A stretch of DNA of 64,000 nt from an uncultured Eubacteriales bacterium (lineage in GTDB: Bacteria; Bacillota; Clostridia; Christensenellales; CAG-138). Of the stretch, positions 52,786 through 62,572 are shown piece by piece; position 1 is the first letter of the stretch, and each line of letters starts with the position of its first letter. The DNA lies in the NCBI GenBank assembly GCA_902801845.1, contig CADCJW010000002.1:227603-291602 (forward strand), read 5' to 3'. Made by a program: the position numbers and the translations under genes. The notes beneath the pieces were generated by a model. It had not been told where the DNA came from. It did no database searches and worked only from the letters and a program-made list of their open reading frames with translations.

Positions 52786-52850
52786 TTCTGTTCTGTATAC
52801 GAACAGGCCATAGAGCTGAAAACGGAATCATTCCCGGCTTTTCTTTTTTG

Positions 52851-52886
52851 GCACTTTTTTCTTTTCTCCCGAAAAGAAAAAAGTGC
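52851..52886. repeat. Dispersed hairpin repeat, partial copy C
   Basis: A 16-bp perfect stem GCACTTTTTTCTTTTC/GAAAAGAAAAAAGTGC with a 4-nt loop. It resembles the long hairpin of copies A and B; the second hairpin is missing. It sits in the glmS leader. Confidence 0.6.
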
Positions 52887-52924
52887 ACACAAAAAAACTC
52901 TACTACAACAAGGAAGAACGAACT

Positions 52925-54781
<1,857 letters not shown>

Positions 54782-54796
54782 AGAAAGGAAAAAACT

Positions 54797-56344
54797 ATGG
54801 AACAGGAGACCATCCTCATCCTGGATTTCGGCGGCCAGTACAAGCAGCTCATCGCCCGCCGCGTGCGGGAGTGCCAGGTGTACTCGGAGATCCTGCCCCA
54901 CACCACGCCCGTGGCGGAGCTGCGGGCGCGGGCGCCCAAGGGCATCATCCTCACCGGCGGCCCCAACAGCGTCTATGACCCCGCCTCCCCCACCTGCTCC
55001 CCCGAGCTCTTTTCCCTGGGCGTGCCGGTGCTGGGCATCTGCTACGGGGCCCAGCTCATGGCCCACGTTTTGGGCGGACGGGTGGAGCCGGCCGCCACCT
55101 CCGAATATGGAGGAACGGCCCTCTGCATCGACGGCGGTGATTCGCCCCTGTTCCGGGACGTGCCGCCGAAGACCACCTGCTGGATGAGCCATACGGATAG
55201 GATCAGCTTACCGCCGCCCGGGTTCACGGTGACGGCCCACACGCCCAACTGTCCCATCGCCGCCATGGAGGATCGGGAAAGGAACCTGTTCGCCCTGCAG
55301 CTCCATCCCGAGGTGGCTCATACCCCCGAGGGCGCCGATATGCTTCGCCGGTTCGTCCGGGAGGTGTGCGGCTGTCAAGGCACCTGGCAGATGTCCTCCT
55401 TCGTGGAGGAGCAGGTGCAGGCCCTGCGGGCGCGGATCGGCACGAAGCGGGTCCTGCTGGCCCTGTCCGGGGGCGTGGATTCCTCCGTGACCGCCGCCCT
55501 CCTGTCCCGGGCCATCGGCAAGCAGCTCACTTGCGTGTTCGTGGACCATGGCCTTTTGCGCACGAACGAGAGCGAGCAGGTGAAAGCCATCTTCGGCCCC
55601 GGCAGCGACTTCGATTTGGATTTCGTGGGCGTGGACGCCCGGGAGCGGTTCTTCGGGGCGCTGAAGGGGGTGGTCGATCCCGAACAAAAGCGGAAGATCA
55701 TCGGAGAGCAGTTCATCCGCACCTTTGAGGAAACGGCGAACCGGTTGGGCGAGCTGCACTTCTTCGCCCAGGGCACCATCTATCCCGACGTGGTGGAATC
55801 CGGCGCCGGCAGCGACGGGGCCGTGATCAAGTCCCATCACAACGTGGGCGGCCTCCCCAAGGGCATCCGCTTCGAAGGGATCGTGGAGCCCCTTCGGATG
55901 CTCTTCAAGGACGAGGTGAGGCTGCTGGGTCTCGAGCTGGGCCTGCCTAGGGCGCTGATCTATCGCCAGCCCTTCCCCGGCCCCGGCCTCGGCGTGCGGA
56001 TCGCCGGCGAAGTGACGCCGGATAAAGTCCGCATGGTCCAGGAGGCGGACGCCATCTTCCAGGAGGAGCTCTCCCGCTTCGGCGTCGACACCGGCGCGGG
56101 CCAGTTCTTTGCCGCCCTGACGAACCTCCGTTCCGTGGGCGTCATGGGGGACCACCGCACCTACGATTACGCCGTGGCCCTGCGGGCCGTGTTGACCTCC
56201 GATTACATGACCGCCACGGCGGCCCGGCTCCCCTATGATCTTCTGGAAGCCTGCATGACCCGCATCGTCAACACCGTCCCCGGCGTCAACCGGGTCTTCT
56301 ACGACCTCACCTCCAAGCCCCCCGCCACCATCGAGCTGGAGTAG
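54797..56344 (+). CDS. guaA: GMP synthase (glutamine-hydrolysing)
   Basis: This 515-residue enzyme converts XMP to GMP. The class I amidotransferase domain (1-~190) has nucleophile C82 in LGICYGAQ and the 'QLHPEVAHT' pair. The ATP pyrophosphatase domain has the PP-loop 'ALSGGVDSSV' (~222-231), and the C-terminal dimerization domain ends 'YDLTSKPPATIELE'. It is 15 bp after glmS, with AAGGAAA upstream. Third glutamine amidotransferase in this run. Confidence 0.97.
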   Translation: MEQETILILDFGGQYKQLIARRVRECQVYSEILPHTTPVAELRARAPKGIILTGGPNSVYDPASPTCSPELFSLGVPVLGICYGAQLMAHVLGGRVEPAATSEYGGTALCIDGGDSPLFRDVPPKTTCWMSHTDRISLPPPGFTVTAHTPNCPIAAMEDRERNLFALQLHPEVAHTPEGADMLRRFVREVCGCQGTWQMSSFVEEQVQALRARIGTKRVLLALSGGVDSSVTAALLSRAIGKQLTCVFVDHGLLRTNESEQVKAIFGPGSDFDLDFVGVDARERFFGALKGVVDPEQKRKIIGEQFIRTFEETANRLGELHFFAQGTIYPDVVESGAGSDGAVIKSHHNVGGLPKGIRFEGIVEPLRMLFKDEVRLLGLELGLPRALIYRQPFPGPGLGVRIAGEVTPDKVRMVQEADAIFQEELSRFGVDTGAGQFFAALTNLRSVGVMGDHRTYDYAVALRAVLTSDYMTATAARLPYDLLEACMTRIVNTVPGVNRVFYDLTSKPPATIELE

Positions 56345-56387
56345 GCGGCAGTTTTTTACAGCACAATTTATCTCTGCAGGAGCAAAA

Positions 56388-56420
56388 AAAGAGAAATGGC
56401 GTTAGTTGCCATTTCTCTTT
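56388..56420. terminator. Bidirectional terminator between guaA and the beta-helix gene
   Basis: AAAGAGAAATGGC/GCCATTTCTCTTT is a perfect 13-bp stem with a 7-nt loop and A/T flanks, between converging genes. Confidence 0.85.
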
Positions 56421-56440
56421 GCGTTTTGTCGGTCGGGACC

Positions 56441-58183
56441 TTATCCCAGCTCCACCGGCACCGCTTCGCCGTCGGCCGTCACGTCGTAGTGGGGTTCGGA
56501 AAGGGTCGTTCCGTTCCAGGCCACCCCGTAGGTGTCATAGAAGCACAGCATGGGGCTCGGCACGTCGTGGACGCTGCAATTTTGGAAGGCCGCGTCGGAG
56601 ACGGTGTACAGCACCACCCCGCTGATGGAGCAGTCGTAGATCTCGCAGCTCACCACCCGAAGGTTCCGGCAGGTCATGGCGTTGACGCCGATGGTGCCGC
56701 AGCCATAGAGGCGGCAGCGGCTCACAAGGACGCTGCTGCAGTTCTCAAAGTTCAGCACGGCGCCGGAGCATTCGCTGGGCCCCTCGGTGTGGCCCAGGGT
56801 CAGCCCATCGACGCGCAGGTTCTCGCAGCTCTGGAAGCAGATCACGTCGGCATACCGGGGCGTGGCCGTGAGGGTGGTGGCCGCCGGATCCTTCGCCTCG
56901 GAGCGGATCTCCAGATTCGACGCGCCGTAGATCACCAGCTGGGGCCCGTCATAGGTTTGCTCCCAGCGGTAGTACCAGCCGCCAGCGCCGCCGTAGTCCG
57001 CCGCGTCCGCCAAAGAGAAGTTGCTCCCCTTCAGCACGATGGTCCGATCCGGGCCGATGGCAGCCAAAAACTCGTCCACGGTGGTCACGACGATCTCCCC
57101 GCCCAGGGGCACCTCCGTGGGTTCCTGAAGGACGATCTCCTCCGTCCCCACCAGCTGGATGGGCCGGATCTCCATGGCCGAAAGGGCCTCCTCCGTCAGC
57201 TCCTGCCCCGCCTGATCCTGGGCGGGCAGGGAGGACGTTTCCTCACCATAGGCGTACCAGCTGTTCATATAGTTCCCGTGGAAGGCGCAGCCGTCCACCG
57301 TGGCGGAACGCTCCTGGAGGGAGAAGGCGCTTTGCAGGGTGTTGTACGCCACCTGGTTCGACACGAATGCGGCATGGCCGGTATAGGCGCACTGCAGCAA
57401 GAGATCGGCGATGTTGTCGTGGATGTGGCAGCCGGAGACGGTGAACCCGTCCCCGCCGTAGGTCTGGAACAGGGCGGAGGCCGCGTACTCGTTCTTCCAG
57501 CCGTTATGGTCGATCTGACAATCCAGCACCTGCACGTTCAGGCAGCTGTCCGCGCACACGGCGCTGTCGCTGCACTCATAGATGCGGCTGGCGTTGACCG
57601 TGACCCCGTTGCAGTTGGTGGCCCAGACGCCGATGGTGCCGCAGCCGAAGAGGCCGCAGCCCTCCACCGTGACCTGTTCACAATGGTCGAGGCGCAGCAC
57701 GCCACCCCCGCAGAAGCCCGGTTCCGGGCTGTGCCCCGCCGTCAGCTGGGCGAGGGTCAGATCCCGGCAGCCCACGAAGCAGAGCACGCAGGCGTACCGA
57801 TCCTGGGCCAGGAGGATGGTCTCGTCCATGCCGGCGCCCCGAAGGGTCAGGCCGTCGACATTGACGATCTGCAGCTCATAGCCCTTTTCCGAGGCTTCCG
57901 TCCAATGGCAGTAGGGGTTCCCCGTGTCCTTGCCGTAGTTGGCGGCGGCAGCCAGATCGTAATCGCCGGCAGCCAGCTCCAGGGTGACGCCCGGCCGGAT
58001 GGCGGCCAGCAAAGAGTCCACGTCGTTGACTTCGATCACCTCTCCCGCCGCAGGCGCAGAGGTCTCCTGGGGCGGGGTGGACCCGGTATCCCCCTGGATG
58101 GGGGCCGCGCCCAGGAGCATCAACATCATCAGCCCTGCCGTCAGCAGCGCCGCAAAAGGTTTGATTCTATGGAAACATTTCAT
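56441..58183 (-). CDS. Secreted right-handed beta-helix protein with internal duplication
   Basis: This 580-residue protein has a signal peptide (~1-32, 'LLTAGLMMLMLLGAAP'). Two homologous halves, each a right-handed parallel beta-helix, cover ~45-260 and ~340-575: both have '(V)xxVD(S/E)(L/F)LAAIxP', 'ADYG', 'H(S/T)xxP..C.G(G/A)VL', and '(L/G)CGCGTIGV(W/N)A' type coils. The repeats are asparagine- and cysteine-rich, like carbohydrate-active or surface beta-helix proteins; no catalytic site is assignable. AGGAGG is upstream. Likely secreted, acting on polysaccharide or host glycans (inference). Confidence 0.82.
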   Translation of the reverse strand: MKCFHRIKPFAALLTAGLMMLMLLGAAPIQGDTGSTPPQETSAPAAGEVIEVNDVDSLLAAIRPGVTLELAAGDYDLAAAANYGKDTGNPYCHWTEASEKGYELQIVNVDGLTLRGAGMDETILLAQDRYACVLCFVGCRDLTLAQLTAGHSPEPGFCGGGVLRLDHCEQVTVEGCGLFGCGTIGVWATNCNGVTVNASRIYECSDSAVCADSCLNVQVLDCQIDHNGWKNEYAASALFQTYGGDGFTVSGCHIHDNIADLLLQCAYTGHAAFVSNQVAYNTLQSAFSLQERSATVDGCAFHGNYMNSWYAYGEETSSLPAQDQAGQELTEEALSAMEIRPIQLVGTEEIVLQEPTEVPLGGEIVVTTVDEFLAAIGPDRTIVLKGSNFSLADAADYGGAGGWYYRWEQTYDGPQLVIYGASNLEIRSEAKDPAATTLTATPRYADVICFQSCENLRVDGLTLGHTEGPSECSGAVLNFENCSSVLVSRCRLYGCGTIGVNAMTCRNLRVVSCEIYDCSISGVVLYTVSDAAFQNCSVHDVPSPMLCFYDTYGVAWNGTTLSEPHYDVTADGEAVPVELG

Positions 58184-58258
58184 ATACTATATCCTCCTGT
58201 AACCTTTGCCTTACGCTACCACGCCTTCAATCTCCTGTCAATCGCCGGAAAAAGGAGT

Positions 58259-58738
58259 TTACAGTTTCATCACTGCCACGACTTCTTCTCCGTCCATTTC
58301 GCCCGTTTCCTCGAAGCCGAAGGAGGCGTATAGCTTCTTTGCTGTCTCATTCTCGGGTTCGTAGGAGATCCAGCAGTATTCGGCTTTTCCGCAGGGCCAT
58401 GTTCGGATGAAATCGAGGGCCAGCTTCAGTGCGGCTTTGCCGTAGCCGCGGCCCTGATATCGTTTGTCGATCATGAAGCGCCAGATCTCGTAATTGTCCT
58501 TTGCGACGCTTACCTCGTCCTGATCCGCGTTCTCGCCGTACGCGAGCTGGATGAAGCCGACAAGCCGTTTGTCGTTATAGATGGCGAAGGGAAATACATG
58601 CCCGCCGTTGATCATGGTCACATACGCTTCGGCAACACTGTAACAGTTGTCCGCCACAAAGGGATACTGGGCCTTTTTTACTCTAAGCTCGAAGACGTCG
58701 TTAAAGTTCTCATAGGTAAGCTTTTCAAGATGTATCAT
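58259..58738 (-). CDS. GNAT family N-acetyltransferase
   Basis: This 159-residue protein has the acetyl-CoA site 'WRFMIDKRYQGRGYGKAALKLALDFI' (motif A, here RYQGRGYGKAAL) and 'YEPENETAKKLYASFGFEETGE' (motif B). The pattern resembles SpeG/BltD-type polyamine or aminoglycoside-like acetyltransferases; substrate unknown. ATG 58738 has GAGAGG upstream; longer readings extend into the neighbouring gene. It is similar to the N-terminal GNAT part of the fusion at 62573. Confidence 0.88.
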   Translation of the reverse strand: MIHLEKLTYENFNDVFELRVKKAQYPFVADNCYSVAEAYVTMINGGHVFPFAIYNDKRLVGFIQLAYGENADQDEVSVAKDNYEIWRFMIDKRYQGRGYGKAALKLALDFIRTWPCGKAEYCWISYEPENETAKKLYASFGFEETGEMDGEEVVAVMKL

Positions 58739-58772
58739 ATGGTTGACCTCTCCATTCCGGTTTCTATTACTC

Positions 58773-60131
58773 TTACAGCTTTTTGTGGAGCTCACCGTCG
58801 CAGGTGAAGCCGTTTTCCACGAAGGTGATCTCGGTCTCGTCCTCCTTGAAGCCGAAGGTGTTTTCTCCCAGGGGATAGAGCTTCCAGGCATAGGCGGCTC
58901 CCATGTCGCTGACGATCGTCGCCCAAAGGTCCCCGTCCTTGAGACACACCTCGGCGATGCAGTCGTCGTCGGGGTCCGTCTCATATTTGCCGCAGAAAGC
59001 CGTCCAGCCGCTTCGGTCTGGGTCCCTGACCATGAGGTCCTCGATGGGCGCGAGGGGCTTCAGCTCCTCCTCCTTGCCCCGGGCGATGGCGGACAAGCCA
59101 TGAAAGAAGCCCTCATGGACCCGGGCGTCCAGGCTGTTCCGGCAGCTCAGGATGATCAGGACCATATCGGCGTCCAGGTATCGCCCGAACCAGGTGTGGA
59201 CCCCGGGCCAGCCGCCGCTGTGGGACACAACCTTGCCCAGCTCCTCCGGCTCCACCACGAACCAGCCGAAGCCGTAGCCGTATTCCTCCTCGCCCACGGT
59301 TTTGCCGTCGTTGAGCTTTCCGGGGGTGTACATCATCTCCTGCTCCTCGCGGGTAAGCACCTTCCCGGCCCGCAGGGCCTGATCCCAGGCGAATAGATCC
59401 AGAACGCTGGCGTACACGTTGCCGTCGCCGGAGGCCCCGTCCAGCGTCACTGTATACCGACTCCATTTGGAATCCTCGGGGCGCACCAGCCGGCCCTCCT
59501 CCAGCACCATAGCGTGGGCCAGGTTCGGGACGGTCTCCCTGTTTTTGCGGCGGTGGCGCACCCGGGCGGTGGTCATGCCGGCGGGCTCGAAGATCTCCTT
59601 TCTCAGGAAGTCCTCGAAGGGGACCCCCGAGACCTTCTCCACGATCTCGGCCAGCAGGCAGTAGCCGGTGTTGGAGTATTCAAACTTCTCCCCCGGCGCG
59701 AACTCAGCTTTCTTTCCGCACTCGCAAAGGAAGCGGACGATCACGTCGTTGCCGGGGATGGTGTTCTCCCGCTTGGCCAGCTCGTCCACCCACTTCATAT
59801 AGTCGGGCAGGCCGCCGGTATGGTTCAGCAGGTTCCGGACCCTGACGTCCGCGTAGGGGATCTGGGGAAAGAACTTTCGAATGTCGTCGTCCAGGCTCAA
59901 AAGGCCCCGCCGTCTCAGGATCAGGATCGCCGCGGCCGCGAAGTTTTTGCTGACGGAAGCGAGGTCGAACACACACTCCGCTGCCAGGGGTACCGTATCC
60001 TCCGGGTCCTGCCAGCCCACGGCGCCCTTGCTGACGATTTTTCCCTTCTCGGCGAAGAGCCAGGTCCCGGTGAACTGAGCCTTCTCGTGGGCCTCCCGGG
60101 CCAGGGCTTGCATCATGGTGTTTTTATCCAT
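58773..60131 (-). CDS. Class C beta-lactamase-fold serine hydrolase, copy 1
   Basis: This 452-residue protein has the penicillin-binding fold with nucleophile motif SVSK (~60-63), Tyr motif YSNTGY (~155) and a third 'HSGGWPG' motif (~290). There is no signal peptide, so it is probably cytosolic and not a drug-destroying beta-lactamase; EstB/D-aminopeptidase-like activity is more likely. The C-terminal ~80 residues ('FCGKYE..DDD' to 'GELHKKL') recur in the next two proteins. Paralog of 60145-61521, 13 bp apart. Confidence 0.88.
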   Translation of the reverse strand: MDKNTMMQALAREAHEKAQFTGTWLFAEKGKIVSKGAVGWQDPEDTVPLAAECVFDLASVSKNFAAAAILILRRRGLLSLDDDIRKFFPQIPYADVRVRNLLNHTGGLPDYMKWVDELAKRENTIPGNDVIVRFLCECGKKAEFAPGEKFEYSNTGYCLLAEIVEKVSGVPFEDFLRKEIFEPAGMTTARVRHRRKNRETVPNLAHAMVLEEGRLVRPEDSKWSRYTVTLDGASGDGNVYASVLDLFAWDQALRAGKVLTREEQEMMYTPGKLNDGKTVGEEEYGYGFGWFVVEPEELGKVVSHSGGWPGVHTWFGRYLDADMVLIILSCRNSLDARVHEGFFHGLSAIARGKEEELKPLAPIEDLMVRDPDRSGWTAFCGKYETDPDDDCIAEVCLKDGDLWATIVSDMGAAYAWKLYPLGENTFGFKEDETEITFVENGFTCDGELHKKL

Positions 60132-60144
60132 GGGCTTTCCTTTC

Positions 60145-61521
60145 TTACAGCTTTTTGCAGGTGAAATCGTCGAACATGAGGCAGTTTTCGCCGAATGTCA
60201 GCTTCAACATGCCGCCCTTGCGGCCGAACTCGTTCTCCCCGAGGGGATAGAGGCGGAAGGTCATATCGTCCCCGTCGTCGTCGATGGCATTGACATGAAG
60301 TTCGCCGTCTTTCAGGAACACTTCGTCCACGATGAAATCAGCGTCCTCGGGATGCTCGTACTTGCCGCAATAGCTTTCCCACTTCGATTTGTCGGGGTCC
60401 TTGACGGCGATGTCCTCGATGGAGACGATGGGCTCCGGCTCCTTGTCCCGGACGATGGCCTCCATGCCGTTCCAGTAGCCCAAATACGCTCTCACGTCCC
60501 TATAGTCCCGGTTGCTGAGGATCACCAGCGTCCTGTCCGCGTCGATGAAGCGCTCGAACCAGGTGGCGACGCCCGGCATGCCGCCGCTGTGGCTGACCAC
60601 CAGCCCCAGCTCCTCCTCCCGGCCCACGGCCCAGCCCAGGCCGTAGCCCAGGCCGTCCTCCTCGTCGTACACGGCGTCTTCGCCGTTGTTGAGCTTGCCG
60701 GGGGTGTACGTGAGCTGCTGCTCCTCCAGCGTCAGCACCTTGCCCTCCCGGAGGGCCCGGTCCCATTTGAGCATGTCGAAGATATTGGTGAACACGTAGT
60801 CGTCGCCATTGAGCCCGTCGAAGGCCACCACGTCGCCGTCCTCCTCGGAGTCCACGTCGGCCACCCATCTGCCGTTCTCGAACACCGTGGCCTGGGCGTA
60901 GTTCTCAAAGGGGACGCCGTCCCGGCGGATATGGCAGCAGCGGGTGGCGGTCATGCCGGCGGGCTCGAAGATGTTCCTTTGCAGGAATTCTTCATAGGGG
61001 ACGCCGGAGAGTCGCTCCACCAGCAGGGCCAGCAGGTTGTAACCGGTGTTGGAGTATCGCAATCCCTCCCCCGGGGCGAAATAGGGCTTCGCCTTGGTTT
61101 CCTGGAGGAAGCGCAGGATCTCGTCGTTGCCCGGCACCCGCTGCTCCTTCTTCCAGAGGTCGATGAACCAGTCCGCGTCGTCAAAGTAATCGGGGATGCC
61201 GCTGGTGTGGTTCAAAAGATGCCGGACCGTCACGCTCTCATAGGCCGTGAGCTCCGGGAAATACTTCGTGATCCTGTCTTCCAGGCTCAGCTTGCCCTGC
61301 CGCACCACCAGCAAAGTTGCCGCCCCTGTGAAGGTCTTGCTGACGGAGGCCAGCTGAAAGATGGTGTCCTCCGTGATGGGCAGCGTGTCCCCCGGGTCCC
61401 GGAAGCCCATAGCGCCCTTCGATACGATCTCACCCTTCTCGGCGTAGAGCCAGGCCCCGTTGAAGCCGTCCTTTTCCTGCAGCGCCCGGGCCAGGGTTTG
61501 CATCATAGCATTCTTATCCAT
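60145..61521 (-). CDS. Class C beta-lactamase-fold serine hydrolase, copy 2
   Basis: This 458-residue paralog of the neighbouring gene begins MDKNAMMQTLARALQEKDGF, has SVSK (~58-61), YSNTGY, 'HSGGMPG' and the same C-terminal domain ('DPDKSKWESYCGKYE', ending 'DDFTCKKL'). ATG 61521 is chosen by alignment with copy 1; an in-frame start 16 codons earlier is unmatched. Cytosolic. Tandem duplication within a cluster of acetyltransferases. Confidence 0.9.
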   Translation of the reverse strand: MDKNAMMQTLARALQEKDGFNGAWLYAEKGEIVSKGAMGFRDPGDTLPITEDTIFQLASVSKTFTGAATLLVVRQGKLSLEDRITKYFPELTAYESVTVRHLLNHTSGIPDYFDDADWFIDLWKKEQRVPGNDEILRFLQETKAKPYFAPGEGLRYSNTGYNLLALLVERLSGVPYEEFLQRNIFEPAGMTATRCCHIRRDGVPFENYAQATVFENGRWVADVDSEEDGDVVAFDGLNGDDYVFTNIFDMLKWDRALREGKVLTLEEQQLTYTPGKLNNGEDAVYDEEDGLGYGLGWAVGREEELGLVVSHSGGMPGVATWFERFIDADRTLVILSNRDYRDVRAYLGYWNGMEAIVRDKEPEPIVSIEDIAVKDPDKSKWESYCGKYEHPEDADFIVDEVFLKDGELHVNAIDDDGDDMTFRLYPLGENEFGRKGGMLKLTFGENCLMFDDFTCKKL

Positions 61522-61537
61522 AGTTAATATCCTTTCT

Positions 61538-62563
61538 TTATGACAGCTTCTTGCAGACGACCTCGCCATCGAGGACCATGGCGTCAGCGGTGAAGGTAAT
61601 GCGATCGTCCCCCCACATAAGGCCGAAGGTGTCCGGGCCGATGGGCCAGAACTTCAGGTCCATGGGCTTTCCTTCCGTGTTCACAAAGCTTAGGCGCAGG
61701 TCCCCGTCCCTGAGGCTCACCTCGTAGATGCGGTGGTCCTTGATGGGCAACTCGTACCGGCCGCAGAAGGCGGGCCAGTTGGTCTTGTCCGGGTCCTTCA
61801 CCACGATGTCCAGCAGGTCGTCCAGCCAGTAGCAGGGGTACTCGTGGCTGAATTCGTAGCCCAGCTTCTCCGCAAGGTGCACCGAGTCCATGTTGGCCGC
61901 GTCCCAGCTGGGATAGAGGCCATCGTCCAGGCAGGAGAGGATCAGCGCGGCGCCGACAGCGGCAGCGAGGCCTTTGCGGCGTTCTGCTTCCAGGGTGTCG
62001 ATCTCGATCTCGATGCCCTCCCGGTACACGGTGTAGGAGGAGGCCATGGACACGGGCTCGCCGTCCTTCAAAGCCACGAAGCCCCGGCCCATCTTGAGAT
62101 ACTGCTCCTTGGACCCAAAGTGGCACACACCGTCCTCGAAGTCGTCGATCTCCATGCACTTGTCGTAGAGCTCGCCGTCGATCCGCTGGATCTCGTAGCC
62201 TTCCGGCAGAGCCGCCACCAGTTTCTCAAGGTTCGCCCGGTCGAACTTGGCGCCCTTTTTGATGGCGTAGCGGGTCACCTTGTCGGCGTTGGGCTGACAT
62301 TCCTCAATGAGCTTCGCCCAGCCCTCACTGGAGGGCACCATGCCCACCACACCTTTGGGTTTGAAGGAAGCGAGCTCCCTGTCCGGTTCTCCTGCGAAGA
62401 AGGCGAACTCGGCGAGAAAGGCCATGGCGGATCTGGGGTTTTCGAGGTCGGTCACGTAGATCTTGCTGTCCATCATCCCCTCGAGGCAGGAGGTGACCAG
62501 GGAATCCACTGCACCGGTGAACAGGTCCTTGACCTTGGATGTATCTTTCAGTTCGTAGATCAT
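61538..62563 (-). CDS. GNAT acetyltransferase with the hydrolases' C-terminal domain
   Basis: This 341-residue protein has an N-terminal region and GNAT domain of the GNAT_acetyltr_2 type (~1-245; 'EIEIDTLEAERRKGLAAAVGAALILSCLDDGLYPSWDAAN', in which RKGLAAAVGAA is the acetyl-CoA loop). It is followed by the ~85-residue C-terminal domain 'DPDKTNWPAFCGRYELP' to 'GEVVCKKLS', the same domain as in the two serine hydrolases. This domain exchange shows the cluster evolved by shuffling. Substrate unknown. It is 16 bp upstream of copy 2. Confidence 0.85.
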   Translation of the reverse strand: MIYELKDTSKVKDLFTGAVDSLVTSCLEGMMDSKIYVTDLENPRSAMAFLAEFAFFAGEPDRELASFKPKGVVGMVPSSEGWAKLIEECQPNADKVTRYAIKKGAKFDRANLEKLVAALPEGYEIQRIDGELYDKCMEIDDFEDGVCHFGSKEQYLKMGRGFVALKDGEPVSMASSYTVYREGIEIEIDTLEAERRKGLAAAVGAALILSCLDDGLYPSWDAANMDSVHLAEKLGYEFSHEYPCYWLDDLLDIVVKDPDKTNWPAFCGRYELPIKDHRIYEVSLRDGDLRLSFVNTEGKPMDLKFWPIGPDTFGLMWGDDRITFTADAMVLDGEVVCKKLS

Positions 62564-62572
62564 TTTTATCTC

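Noticed and set aside
52783..52924. glmS ribozyme upstream of glmS
   Set aside because: The 142-bp gap is occupied by a single AT-rich hairpin; none of the ribozyme's conserved core or pseudoknot can be fitted.
58773..61521. Two beta-lactamase resistance genes
   Set aside because: Class C fold motifs are present but there are no signal peptides and there is an extra C-terminal domain; such cytosolic proteins are usually peptidases or esterases.
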